From Terriglobia bacterium (GTDB taxonomy: Bacteria; Acidobacteriota; Terriglobia; Terriglobales; Acidobacteriaceae), in contig JAIQET010000033.1 of NCBI GenBank assembly GCA_020073645.1, forward strand, positions 1 through 60,403: a stretch of 60,403 nt of DNA, given 5' to 3'. The position numbers were made by a program, and so were the translations under genes. Shown here in pieces: positions 36,028 through 44,267 of this stretch; the stretch's first letter is position 1, and every line of letters starts with the position of its first letter. The notes below the pieces were generated by a model. It had not been told where the DNA came from. It saw only the letters and a program-made list of their open reading frames with translations, and ran no database searches.

Positions 36028-37398
36028 TCAGTACCTCCCCAGATTGATGGTGGTGTCCAGAATGTCGTTCACAGTCGAGACCATCCGCGCCGCGGCCTCG
36101 TAGGCGCGCTGATAGCGGATCATGTTGGCCGCCTCTTCGTCCAGCGACACTCCGGAAATACTGCCGCGTTGGTCTTGCAGTTGGCGCAAGATCAACTGAG
36201 AGGCGTCCTCCTCGGCGGAAGCGTTGGACACATCGCTGCCCACTCCGAAGACCAGGTTGGCGTAGAAGTCGGTCGCGGTCTGCCCGGAGGCGACGGCTTG
36301 GTCGTGTACGGCGGAGAGCACCGCCAGGTTGCCATTGCTGTCGGGGCTGCCGTCCGAACTGGCGGCGATGAGAGCCGGGTCGGTGATCTGCACCGCCATG
36401 CTAGCAGCAGCTCCCTGGCCGCCGGCGGGTGGAGGGACAAACAGGTCACCGCCGGCGGCGCCGTTGAGATCGAAGCCGCTGCGGTGCGCCGTATTCACCG
36501 CGTTGGCGAATCCCGCGGCCAAGGCATCGAGGTTCGAGAGCACTCCCGGAATTTTCTGGTCCCGCATCTGCAGCAGTCCCGCAAGTTTCCCCGCAGTCAA
36601 TTTTCCGGTGATGTCCGTGCCTTGGGCAAAAATGTGCTGGACCCCGGAAACATCGATCTGCGTATCCAGCGGAAAGCTCCGGTTGCCCGCCACCAGCGCT
36701 GTCCCGTTCGAAGTGGTCAGGGTCAAGCCGCTGTCGCTCTCTACACTCGAAACATCCACCAAGCTGGACAGTTGGCCGATGAGCACGTCGCGCTGGTCTA
36801 CGAATGCGCTGGCGTTCTCGTGCCGGTCCTCCATCCCCTTGATCTGCCCGTTCAGGCCGGCAATCTGGCCGGTGAGCAGGTTCACCTGCTGCACCACCCG
36901 GGTCACGTTCACATCCAGGTTGGCCTGCTGCACCGCTAGATTGTGAGTCGCGGTGCGAAAGGTGTTGGCCAGGTTGCCGGCTGCGGTCAGCACTCCTTGC
37001 CGCAGGGAAACGTTGGCGGGATCGGTGGAGAGCTGGTTCAGGCTGGCAAAGAAATTCGAGATCTGGGTGCCAATGTCGCTGCTGCTGGTGGTGAACATGA
37101 CCTGCACCTGGCTCATGCCGGAAACCAGCGCGTCCAATTGGCCTTGCTGTTGGGTCTCTTCTTGGATGCGCAACTCGAGAATGGGATCACGCAGGCTCTC
37201 CAGCTTCTGCAGTACCACCCCCGAGCCCAGGGTGAGCGGTCCTAGACTGATGGGATCGCCTTCGATCAGGACCGGCCGCTGGCGGGAGAAGCCAGGCGTG
37301 TTCACATTGGCCACGTTGTTGCTGGCCGCGTCCAGTGCGCCCTGTTCCGCCAGCATACCTCCCACCGCGATCCACATGGTTCCAAATAGACTGGACAT
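36028..37398 (-). CDS. flgK: Flagellar hook-associated protein FlgK
   Basis: 456 residues. The N-terminal rod-hook motif region is MLAEQGALDAASNNVANVNT and GFSRQRPVL; the C-terminal coiled coil ends SLDEEAANMIRYQRAYEAAA and VNDILDTTINLGRY. It forms the first junction zone between hook and filament. GGAGGTGA ahead of the ATG is a strong ribosome site. It lies 3 bases after flgN, its likely chaperone. Confidence 0.95.
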   Translation of the reverse strand: MSSLFGTMWIAVGGMLAEQGALDAASNNVANVNTPGFSRQRPVLIEGDPISLGPLTLGSGVVLQKLESLRDPILELRIQEETQQQGQLDALVSGMSQVQVMFTTSSSDIGTQISNFFASLNQLSTDPANVSLRQGVLTAAGNLANTFRTATHNLAVQQANLDVNVTRVVQQVNLLTGQIAGLNGQIKGMEDRHENASAFVDQRDVLIGQLSSLVDVSSVESDSGLTLTTSNGTALVAGNRSFPLDTQIDVSGVQHIFAQGTDITGKLTAGKLAGLLQMRDQKIPGVLSNLDALAAGFANAVNTAHRSGFDLNGAAGGDLFVPPPAGGQGAAASMAVQITDPALIAASSDGSPDSNGNLAVLSAVHDQAVASGQTATDFYANLVFGVGSDVSNASAEEDASQLILRQLQDQRGSISGVSLDEEAANMIRYQRAYEAAARMVSTVNDILDTTINLGRY

Positions 37399-37401
37399 GA
37401 T

Positions 37402-37860
37402 TCACCTCCTCTCGCCGAGTTCGGCAGCGGTTGCAGGTTGCGGGAGCGTGTAAGTGGCGGCAGAGCTGGCCAACAGGCGGGAAACAATGGCCAATGAACG
37501 CCGCGCCCGCCGCAGCAGCGCCGCGTGCACCCGGTTCAAATGCCCGACCCGGCTCTGGACTTGCGCCAATTCTTGCGACAGCGTACTCCACCGCTCGCGC
37601 AGCTCCGGAGAAAGCGAGCCCTCGGGTAGGTGTACCCGGGTTCGTTTGCGTGGAGCATCCTTGCCGGGAGAAGTGCCGGGGGCTTCGAGGAGACGCAGTG
37701 CGTCACACAGTTCCCGTTGCCGGACGGTGTGCGCTTCGATTCGTTCCAGATCGGAGGCCAGCAGCGCCGCCTGCGCCTGCTCCAGCGTGCCGGCCAGTTC
37801 GCGCATCAGCGCCAGCCTGCGTTCCACTCTCTCGAAAGACAGGTAGAGTTCTTGGTCCAT
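37402..37860 (-). CDS. flgN: FlgN-like flagellar chaperone
   Basis: 152 residues, helical (YLSFERVERRLALMRELAGT; WSTLSQELAQVQSRVGHLNR). FlgN-family proteins carry FlgK and FlgL to the export gate. Primary sequence is poorly conserved in this family, so the call leans on the position directly before flgK and on the helical pattern. The last 25 residues are low complexity. Confidence 0.75.
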   Translation of the reverse strand: MDQELYLSFERVERRLALMRELAGTLEQAQAALLASDLERIEAHTVRQRELCDALRLLEAPGTSPGKDAPRKRTRVHLPEGSLSPELRERWSTLSQELAQVQSRVGHLNRVHAALLRRARRSLAIVSRLLASSAATYTLPQPATAAELGERR

Positions 37861-37862
37861 GA

Positions 37863-38045
37863 TCAGGCCAGACTGTCCACCTGATGGGGTGGCTCATCGG
37901 AATCTTCTGCCGCTTCCGGCTTGGGGGGATCGGGTGGCGGCGTGCGGCGCCGCGAGCGTGACCCCGGATCGCGCCGGGGTTGCTGCGCCGGCACCTCGGG
38001 CGCACGCGAGGCCGGTTCCAGACGCTCTGTCGAGAAATCGCCCAT
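37863..38045 (-). CDS. Small proline/arginine-rich hypothetical protein
   Basis: 60 residues (MGDFSTERLEPASRAPEVPA...), rich in Pro, Arg and Glu and probably disordered. No family is recognised. It is supported mainly by position: 21 bases after the flgM stop and 2 before the flgN start, in one tight operon. It could be a chance open frame bridging the two genes. Confidence 0.45.
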   Translation of the reverse strand: MGDFSTERLEPASRAPEVPAQQPRRDPGSRSRRRTPPPDPPKPEAAEDSDEPPHQVDSLA

Positions 38046-38066
38046 GCCGCTTAGCCTTGGCGCTGC

Positions 38067-38369
38067 TTACCGAAGACCGGGGGAACGGGCCAGCAGCTCA
38101 GCGAACATAGCTTCCGCCGTCTGCTCCGGCGTAACTTCGTAGTTGCCTTCCCGGATGACCTGCCGGAGCGCTTCCACTTTCTCGCCGCGCACCTCGGGAA
38201 GACCGTTCACCTTCGCTTCCAGGGCCTGCAAGTGCGCCTGGTCGAGCGACAACTGCGCCTTGTCGAGCCCTTCCCCGCCCGCCGTCTGGTTGGCCGCCCG
38301 TGTGTTGGACTTGGCCGGCCGCGCCGCGTCCGCCGCTTCCGGCGTTCTAATGTTGGGATCAATTCTCAT
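38067..38369 (-). CDS. flgM: Anti-sigma-28 factor FlgM
   Basis: 100 residues. It holds FliA inactive until it is exported through the finished hook. The N-terminus (MRIDPNIRTPEAADAAR) and the C-terminal sigma-binding helices (KVEALRQVIREGNYEVTPEQ, TAEAMFAELLARS) fit the family. Two sigma-28 promoters upstream place its gene under the sigma factor it inhibits, a negative loop. FliA itself is encoded at 46937-47725. Confidence 0.92.
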   Translation of the reverse strand: MRIDPNIRTPEAADAARPAKSNTRAANQTAGGEGLDKAQLSLDQAHLQALEAKVNGLPEVRGEKVEALRQVIREGNYEVTPEQTAEAMFAELLARSPGLR

Positions 38370-38406
38370 CGGAGTCTCCTCGCCTCGAATTCTCGTTGCA
38401 ATTCAA

Positions 38407-38433
38407 GGATCGGCAGCCGGTTAGAAATCTTTA
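38407..38433 (-). promoter_or_regulatory. Proximal sigma-28 promoter of flgM
   Basis: On the minus strand TAAAGATT-N11-GCCGATCC: both cores intact with exact spacing. The -10 is 38 bases from the flgM ATG. Confidence 0.85.
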
Positions 38434-38489
38434 ATCAGGCTCTCATCGCCCTCTTATCCCGGCTGCTGGCCGGTGCTCCTACACTTCCT

Positions 38490-38516
38490 TTATCGGCCTA
38501 ACGGGAGGAAACTTTA
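38490..38516 (-). promoter_or_regulatory. Distal sigma-28 promoter of flgM, perfect consensus
   Basis: On the minus strand TAAAGTTT-N11-GCCGATAA, identical to the enterobacterial FliA consensus at all 16 positions and in spacing. The -35 lies inside the end of flgJ and the -10 just past its stop codon, 121 bases from the flgM ATG. Confidence 0.92.
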
Positions 38517-38830
38517 GTCCCGACCATACCTTCGTTATGCACCGTAATCCCATTGTTTGTCATCAAGTTACGAATCAAGTCAGCGATCCCCAGTCCACCG
38601 GAGGCTGCCAATCCGGAGGCCAGGGCCTGCGTCCCCAGGTACTGGTAGTCGTCGCTCCCAGGGACATGGGCGTCGCCCGGAACGGCGGAAAAGGTCTGCT
38701 CCAAAGAACGTAGCAGCGAGCCCAGCAGCAAGGCCTCGAAATCCTGGGCAGCGCGAAGGACCTTCGCCGCCGACTTCGAATCCTGCGGAGTAACTCCTGT
38801 GGGCCCGGGTGGTAGAGCGATCGCATCCAT
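38498..38830 (-). CDS. flgJ: Rod-binding protein FlgJ, N-terminal domain only
   Basis: 110 residues. It matches only the rod-binding half of FlgJ (AAQDFEALLLGSLLRSLEQT, GLGIADLIRNLMT). The C-terminal muramidase domain of enterobacterial FlgJ is absent, as in many other phyla, so another enzyme must open the peptidoglycan. The ATG shares a base with the flgI stop. Its own 3' end overlaps a sigma-28 promoter. Confidence 0.87.
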   Translation of the reverse strand: MDAIALPPGPTGVTPQDSKSAAKVLRAAQDFEALLLGSLLRSLEQTFSAVPGDAHVPGSDDYQYLGTQALASGLAASGGLGIADLIRNLMTNNGITVHNEGMVGTKVSSR

Positions 38831-39942
38831 CAGATCACCTCCAAGTCGGCTTCCAACGCTCCGGCGGCTTTGATGGCCTGCAGGATGGCAATCACATCGC
38901 GCGCCGTTGCCCCGATAGTCTGCAGTCCGTTGACCAGCTGTTCGACGCTGGCTCCTTGGGTCAGCTCGATGCGCCGCGCCGGTGTCTCCTGCGCCTGCAC
39001 GCTGGCCTGCGGTACCACTGCGGTTTCTCCGCGGGAGAAGCCTTCCGGCTGCGACACCGTGAACACCGTGGCAATCTCGATGGAGAAGTTGCCATGCAGG
39101 ATGGATACCGCGCCCAGGCGGACATCCTTGCCCATCACAATGGTTCCGGTACGCTCGTTGACCACTACCCGCGCCCGGCGATGCACCTCGACCTGCAAGT
39201 TCTCGACCCGGGCCAGCAGGGCCGGCAAATCGGGAGCGCCCGTCGCTGCAGCGTTGATCTCCACCCGGCGGCCATCCACCGCCGAAGCCATGGTCCGCCC
39301 AAATTCCTTGTTGATCGCCGCCGCCACCTCCTCCGCGGTGCTGAAGTCGGACTCACTCAGCAGCAGCGCGACTCGCTCCGCGCGCCGTAGATCGAACGAA
39401 CTGTCGCGCTCCACCAAGCCTCCGCCCGGAATGCGTCCCACGGTGGGATGGTTTACCTGCTTGGAGTTTCCCGCGCCGCCCGCGCTGTAGCCACCCACCG
39501 TCACCGGACCTTGGGCCGCGCCGTACACCCGCCCATCGGCGCCGTAGAGCGCTGTCAGCAAGAGCAGTCCGCCTTCCAGGCTCTTGGCATCGCCCACCGA
39601 GGAGACGGTCACATCCAGACGCGTGCCTGGACGGGCAAACGGCGGCAGATTCGCGGTGACAAAGACCGCTGCCACGTTGTTGACCCGGATGGTGGCTCCC
39701 GGTGCCTGCACCCCCATGCGTTGCAGCAGATTGGCCAGAGTCTGGGTAGTGAAGACGGTCTGCTGGCGGTCGCCGGTGCCTTTCAGTCCAACTACCATGC
39801 CGTACCCGAGCACGGGATTGTCGCGCACGCCCTCGACTGTGGCCACGTCGCGAATCAGCGCTTTGCGCACGGAGTCTTCCGCCGACAGCGAACTCGCCGC
39901 CACCACCGTCAATGTCAGCAGAACAGCAATTCGGTTCATCAC
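38830..39942 (-). CDS. flgI: Flagellar P-ring protein FlgI
   Basis: 370 residues with a signal peptide (LLTLTVVAASSLSAED). The family block RDVATVEGVRDNPVLGYGMV, GTGDRQQTVFT and a C-terminal VEQLVNGLQTIGATARDVIA are clear. It forms the bushing around the rod in the peptidoglycan layer and confirms a diderm envelope. It lies 9 bases after flgH. Confidence 0.96.
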   Translation of the reverse strand: MMNRIAVLLTLTVVAASSLSAEDSVRKALIRDVATVEGVRDNPVLGYGMVVGLKGTGDRQQTVFTTQTLANLLQRMGVQAPGATIRVNNVAAVFVTANLPPFARPGTRLDVTVSSVGDAKSLEGGLLLLTALYGADGRVYGAAQGPVTVGGYSAGGAGNSKQVNHPTVGRIPGGGLVERDSSFDLRRAERVALLLSESDFSTAEEVAAAINKEFGRTMASAVDGRRVEINAAATGAPDLPALLARVENLQVEVHRRARVVVNERTGTIVMGKDVRLGAVSILHGNFSIEIATVFTVSQPEGFSRGETAVVPQASVQAQETPARRIELTQGASVEQLVNGLQTIGATARDVIAILQAIKAAGALEADLEVI

Positions 39943-39951
39943 TCGTTCTCC

Positions 39952-40641
39952 TCAGAAGCCGACGATGCGCAGCAGTACCCGCATGATCGGATTGGGCGGA
40001 CGCGTGCCATCACTGACCACGCCCTTGCCCTTCAGTTCCAGTTCCAGGTTGCCGATGGCATTCGAGAGCACGCTGTTGTTGGGCGTGACATCGCCAGGGC
40101 GCACCATCCCGCGCAACAAGATGGTCTGGCGCTCGTTGTTCATGGTGATTTGCCGCTCAGCCTCGACCACCAGCACACCGTTCGGGAGCACGGCCGCTAC
40201 CCGTCCCGCCAGGCCGGTGCGCAAGCTCGACTTCGACGAAGCCTGCGCCTTACCTTGCAGGGTTTGCGAGGAATGCGGCGAAAAAATGTTCTGCACGCCG
40301 CTGGTCGAGATGTGGCCCGCCAGCGCATCAATTCCGGAATTCGCTTTCAGGCTGCGATCGGTGGCCACGTTGCCGCTGTTGTCGGCGGTCACATCCTGCA
40401 CCACCAGGATGGTAATGAGATCTCCCACGTGCGCGGCCTTGTAATCGGCCGACAGGTTGGCCAACCGGCCGTTATCGCGCCACAGGCTGCCGGCGCTGGC
40501 CGGACTCAGATCCAGCGGTTGCTGCTGCATGCGCTGGATGTAGGCCTCCAGAGTTTCCCGCTGGACTTTTTTCTCGCGCGCCTGCATCCAGGGTGAAAGC
40601 AGCAGCAGTACGAGGACGATTCCTACCCGGTTGCCAAACAT
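39952..40641 (-). CDS. flgH: Flagellar L-ring protein FlgH without a lipobox
   Basis: 229 residues. Core motifs: SLWRDNGRLANLSADYKAAH, VGDLITILVVQDVTADNSGN, GRVAAVLPNGVLVVEAERQI and RPGDVTPNNSVLSNAIGNLE. It forms the outer-membrane ring. The N-terminus is hydrophobic (VGIVLVLLLLSPWMQA) but has no cysteine, so the usual lipoprotein modification is missing. AAGGAG 6 bases ahead of the ATG at 40641 supports this start. Confidence 0.92.
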   Translation of the reverse strand: MFGNRVGIVLVLLLLSPWMQAREKKVQRETLEAYIQRMQQQPLDLSPASAGSLWRDNGRLANLSADYKAAHVGDLITILVVQDVTADNSGNVATDRSLKANSGIDALAGHISTSGVQNIFSPHSSQTLQGKAQASSKSSLRTGLAGRVAAVLPNGVLVVEAERQITMNNERQTILLRGMVRPGDVTPNNSVLSNAIGNLELELKGKGVVSDGTRPPNPIMRVLLRIVGF

Positions 40642-40658
40642 CACACTCTCCTTCCCCG

Positions 40659-41498
40659 TCAAAACGTCGCGCGCAACCATCCGGCGCTCATCACTTCAGC
40701 GTGGAAGACGCGCTGCCCGCCAGCCTCGCGCACCCGGATCTGCTGTCGCAGCGCGCCCCTCTCCAGACAGATAACCGGAAACGAAATGCGCATGCCCGCC
40801 CGCTCCAGAACCAACATGGCTTTTTCCCCGGGCTTGGCCAGCATCGGTTCTGCCGCCCGCCCCCGCGCCCGCTGCGGGGCTGAGGCAGTGGCGCCGCTAG
40901 GTTGATCCCGCCCCGCCAACAGCGGTTGCGAGGCGTGCATCAGAACCAAGAAACTGCTGCACAGTGCGCGATTCACACAGCGCAAACGCAGCTCGAGCGC
41001 TTGCCGGCTCCCATCCCAACTGGCGCCGGTCATTTCCAGAGCCGGGCGCTCGCTCAATGCCAGCACCCCTTGGGGCCACTCCAACGCATCGGCCGGCGGC
41101 AGTTCGTGCGCCGGCCATCCGCGAGCGCGCAGAAAATCGAGAACCGCACTCTGCACCGCTTCCCGGCGGAGCGGCCACGCCGTCCGGCGAATGGACATGC
41201 GCGCGGGGATTGCGATTTGGCGTACTAGCGACGGGTCTCCCGCCAGCCGCTGCGCGATCTGAGCTGCCGTCAAAATGCGCTCGCTCCCCGCTTGCGGGGC
41301 GCGCCCCAGTTCGACGGCTGCTGCAACTTCCCGCAACTCCAGGGAAGCGTCAGCAGGCAAGAGATCGGAGAGCCGGATGGTCTGGCCGTGTACCTCCGCG
41401 GTTTCGCGCAGCCGCACCTGGGGGCGTTCCTGCGCCGCGAACGTCAGCACGCCTGCGACCAGCAAGCTCAGAAATACGCTGCTGCGAATCCAGATCAC
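40659..41498 (-). CDS. flgA: Flagellar P-ring assembly chaperone FlgA
   Basis: 279 residues with a signal peptide (SVFLSLLVAGVLTFAAQ). The C-terminal SAF-like domain has KPGEKAMLVLERAGMRISFP and VREAGGQRVFHAEV. It helps FlgI assemble in the periplasm. It is located between flgG and flgH as part of the rod/ring block, with 9- and 17-base gaps. Confidence 0.85.
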   Translation of the reverse strand: MIWIRSSVFLSLLVAGVLTFAAQERPQVRLRETAEVHGQTIRLSDLLPADASLELREVAAAVELGRAPQAGSERILTAAQIAQRLAGDPSLVRQIAIPARMSIRRTAWPLRREAVQSAVLDFLRARGWPAHELPPADALEWPQGVLALSERPALEMTGASWDGSRQALELRLRCVNRALCSSFLVLMHASQPLLAGRDQPSGATASAPQRARGRAAEPMLAKPGEKAMLVLERAGMRISFPVICLERGALRQQIRVREAGGQRVFHAEVMSAGWLRATF

Positions 41499-41507
41499 AC
41501 CTGCTCC

Positions 41508-42299
41508 TCACCGTCCCAGGTTGTTCAACGTCTGAAACATCTGATCGGCGGCCTGCACCACCCGCGAGTTCGCCTCGTAGGAGCGCTGCGCCAGAATCAT
41601 CTGCACGAACTCTTCGACCACGTTCACGTTGGACTGCTCCAGCACGCCCTGCTCGATCGTCCCCAGACCCTCGCTGCCTCCGGGTGTTCCCAGAATCGGG
41701 TCACCGGAAGCGGTCGTCGCCAGGAACAGGTTCTTGCCCACACTGTTCAGTCCGCCGGGATTGGGAAACAGCGCCAACTGGATGGCGCCCACCTGCTGCG
41801 CGGCTTGCTGCCCCGGAGTGGTCACACTGACGGTGCCATCGGAACCGATGGTGATCGAGGTCGCGCCATTCGGGATCGTGATCGACGGTTCAATGGGGTT
41901 ACCGTCGGAGGTCACTACATTCCCCTGCGCATCCAGATGAAAGGCACCGCTGCGGGTGTACGCGGTCTCGCCCGACGGCAGGGTCACCTGGAAGAATCCC
42001 TGGCCCTGCACCGTAAGGTCGAGCGGATTGCCGGTCATACTGTAGTCGCCCTGCATCTGCACGATCTCCGACGCGGCCGCCCGCGTTCCCAGCCCGATCT
42101 GCAGGCCCGCCACCACCGTCGTCTGCTGGGTCGCAGCCGCGCCCGGCATGATCAGGTCCTGGTAGAGCAGGTCCTGAAACTGCAGCCGGCGGCGGCGGAA
42201 GCCCGCCGTGCTCGAGTTCGACAGGTTGTTGGCAATGTTGTCCAGGTTCATCTGCTGGGCCATCATGCCGCTGGCCGCGGTATAAAGTGATCGGAACAT
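41508..42299 (-). CDS. flgG: Flagellar distal rod protein FlgG
   Basis: 263 residues. MFRSLYTAASGMMAQQMNLD and NIANNLSNSSTAGFRRRRLQ form the N-terminal rod motif, and the C-terminal helix reads FVQMILAQRSYEANSRVVQA. Length and the LYTAASGM start are typical of FlgG, the distal rod. It follows flgF by 15 bases. Confidence 0.96.
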   Translation of the reverse strand: MFRSLYTAASGMMAQQMNLDNIANNLSNSSTAGFRRRRLQFQDLLYQDLIMPGAAATQQTTVVAGLQIGLGTRAAASEIVQMQGDYSMTGNPLDLTVQGQGFFQVTLPSGETAYTRSGAFHLDAQGNVVTSDGNPIEPSITIPNGATSITIGSDGTVSVTTPGQQAAQQVGAIQLALFPNPGGLNSVGKNLFLATTASGDPILGTPGGSEGLGTIEQGVLEQSNVNVVEEFVQMILAQRSYEANSRVVQAADQMFQTLNNLGR

Positions 42300-42314
42300 G
42301 ACACTTTCTCCTGG

Positions 42315-43049
42315 CTACACCCGCGGCAACTCGTCGGCCGCGATGCGGTTAAAGTCGCTGTGGAACAGGGACAGCGCGCGTTGCAGCATTTCGGCGTGGC
42401 GCTGCACCGCAATCAGGCCCACCATCGCCGCCACCGGATTGACGTTTGAAGCTTCCACCATTCCTTGACGAACATAGGCCCCAGTCGCGGGCTGCGCGGC
42501 GCCGTCCGGCGCCGAGTAATACGACCGTCCTTGCGGAACCAGAACGCTCGCGGGCGCGAACTCCACCAGCCGCACCTTGCCCGCGACCGCTCCGTTCACC
42601 GACAGGGTCCCATCGGCGCTGATCGAGGCCGTACCGCTCGGCACTCGGAGCGGACCCTGCTCGCCCAGCACCCGATCTCCTTCTCCCGTGGTGAGCTCGC
42701 CTTGAACGGAAACCTGGAAGCTGCCGTTGCGGGTGTAGAGCGTCCCCGCTTTGGTCTCGACCGCAAAGAAGGCATTGCCCTCGATCGCCAGATCGAGAGG
42801 ATTGCCGGTGCGCTCCAGGCTGCCCGGGCCCAAGTCCACCCGGCTGCTCCCCAGCACGTTGAAGTCATTGATGGCGCGATTGAGCGGGTTACTCGCGGCA
42901 CCACTGGCACTCGCCAGCAAGGACCGGAAGGTAGGTTGTTGCCCGCGATACCCGCTGGTGTTGATGTTGGCCAGGTTGTTGGCCACCACTTCGAGTGCCT
43001 GGGTCTGCGCCTTCAGACCCGCACATGCCGCGTAGTATCCACTGTCCAA
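42315..43049 (-). CDS. flgF: Flagellar proximal rod protein FlgF
   Basis: 244 residues from a TTG start with GGGAGAAAAG shortly upstream. The mature start MDSGYYAACAGLKAQTQALE and ANNLANINTSGYRGQQPTFR are typical of FlgF, as is the C-terminal AMVGLIAVQRHAEMLQRALS. The open frame continues 14 codons further upstream without family similarity. It heads the flgF-G-A-H-I-J block; the 209-base gap before it contains a strong hairpin. Confidence 0.9.
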   Translation of the reverse strand: MDSGYYAACAGLKAQTQALEVVANNLANINTSGYRGQQPTFRSLLASASGAASNPLNRAINDFNVLGSSRVDLGPGSLERTGNPLDLAIEGNAFFAVETKAGTLYTRNGSFQVSVQGELTTGEGDRVLGEQGPLRVPSGTASISADGTLSVNGAVAGKVRLVEFAPASVLVPQGRSYYSAPDGAAQPATGAYVRQGMVEASNVNPVAAMVGLIAVQRHAEMLQRALSLFHSDFNRIAADELPRV

Positions 43050-43179
43050 CTTCTTTTCTCCCGCGTGGAGACGAAGCACGTGACCGGCCAAAGGGAAAAG
43101 GATAGGAGTGGGGAAGATACTGAGGCCACGTCGTTTCTTGAGGGCGGAAGATTAGAAGAAGTTAAGGCTGTGGGATTGA

Positions 43180-43225
43180 GGAAGATCTTGCCGGGTTGGG
43201 TGGGAACCGTCCGGCAAGATCTTCC
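43180..43225. terminator. 15-bp perfect hairpin between cheX and flgF
   Basis: GGAAGATCTTGCCGG (43180-43194) and CCGGCAAGATCTTCC (43211-43225) are exact complements with a 16-base loop. It lies 33 bases past the cheX stop. Only a mixed pyrimidine tract follows on the minus strand, so it may attenuate read-through into flgF rather than stop it fully. Confidence 0.6.
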
Positions 43226-43258
43226 GGCCTGTGCGGGAAGACAGGCCCAACTGCGTAC

Positions 43259-43744
43259 TTAGCTGTGAATCTCCAGCGCCACCAGGATCGGGACGCCCTC
43301 AAACAGCAACCGCACTTCCAGCGCGCCTTCATCCGCCAGGGAATGGAAAGTGTAGTCCCCGCCAGTGATGACCGTCGGCACCGAAAGCATGCATCCCTCT
43401 CCCATGCCACTGAGCTTGTTCTTGAAGTTGCCGGCGACCATGTTGCACACCTCGCCGATGGCATCCCACACGTGTTCGTCGGCTTGCCTCGGGTCGATCC
43501 CCAGCATCTTCGAGGTCATCAAGGCGGCAGACTGGGCGGTGCAGCGCATGGTGAGCACTCCGCACAACTGTCCCGCCAAACCCACCATGCCGGTGAATTC
43601 GGAAGGGACTGGGTTGACAGTGTCTCCAGCCAGTTCCAGCTTGCACCCCAGCATGATTTCAAATACCTCCCGGGCGGCCAGTTCCAACAGAGGCAGCCAG
43701 GCTTCCCGGTCACTGTGCGCGGCCAATTCGTTGGGCGATTTCAT
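43259..43744 (-). CDS. cheX: CheX phosphatase
   Basis: 161 residues. The CheC/CheX/FliY phosphatase signature ExxN is present in DAIGEVCNMVAGNFKNKLSG (Glu98, Asn101), and the fold is the single-helix CheX type. It should dephosphorylate CheY-P, filling the CheZ role; no cheZ or cheC is seen in the window. It overlaps the upstream cheY by 4 bases. Confidence 0.9.
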   Translation of the reverse strand: MKSPNELAAHSDREAWLPLLELAAREVFEIMLGCKLELAGDTVNPVPSEFTGMVGLAGQLCGVLTMRCTAQSAALMTSKMLGIDPRQADEHVWDAIGEVCNMVAGNFKNKLSGMGEGCMLSVPTVITGGDYTFHSLADEGALEVRLLFEGVPILVALEIHS

Positions 43745-44127
43745 TTGTGGTTTTCCAGTACAGGAATGACGTGTTCCTTCACCTGGTCCGGGGTGAAGGG
43801 TTTGCGGATGTAACCACGGGCCCCGCAGGAAAGAGCCTGCACCACGTGGGACTCACTGCCCTCGGTAGTGATCATGACCACGGGCACGCCTCTGGCGTTT
43901 TCGACGCCTTGCAACTGGCGCACGAACTCCAGCCCGTCCATGACCGGCATATTGATGTCGCAGAGAATCAGGTCTACGGGACCGTCGCGCAGCGCGCCCA
44001 GCGCCTCGGCGCCGTTGCCCGCTTCCCGCACTTCCACCAAGTCGATGCCGGCCTGGCGCAGAGAGCGCTCCACGATTTTCCGCATGACCGATGAATCATC
44101 CACGATCAGCGCACGAACCTTGTCCAT
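43741..44127 (-). CDS. cheY: Chemotaxis response regulator CheY
   Basis: 128 residues, a lone receiver domain. Acidic pair IVDDSS, phospho-Asp57 in LILCDINMPVMDG, Thr in VMITTEGSE, Lys in IRKPFTP. It is probably the motor-binding regulator, given translational coupling to cheX and location inside the flagellar run. AGGTGG lies ahead of the ATG; a GTG three codons upstream is possible. Confidence 0.9.
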   Translation of the reverse strand: MDKVRALIVDDSSVMRKIVERSLRQAGIDLVEVREAGNGAEALGALRDGPVDLILCDINMPVMDGLEFVRQLQGVENARGVPVVMITTEGSESHVVQALSCGARGYIRKPFTPDQVKEHVIPVLENHK

Positions 44128-44240
44128 GACGTCCACCTATTGATCCCGGCTGCGATCAGCCGCTGAGTGCATACTCCGCAGGACCACTAAGGCGCGAAAT
44201 CCCGCGTCAGAGAAGCCGGCAGCTGTTGCTCACGGGAAGT

Positions 44241-44267
44241 TCATCGGCGCATACGCCCAAGACTTTA
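44241..44267 (-). promoter_or_regulatory. Sigma-28 promoter of cheY-cheX
   Basis: On the minus strand TAAAGTCT-N11-GCCGATGA: both cores intact with exact spacing. The -35 overlaps the stop codon of the MshEN gene and the -10 is 114 bases from the cheY ATG. It probably also feeds flgF onward through the hairpin. Confidence 0.85.
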
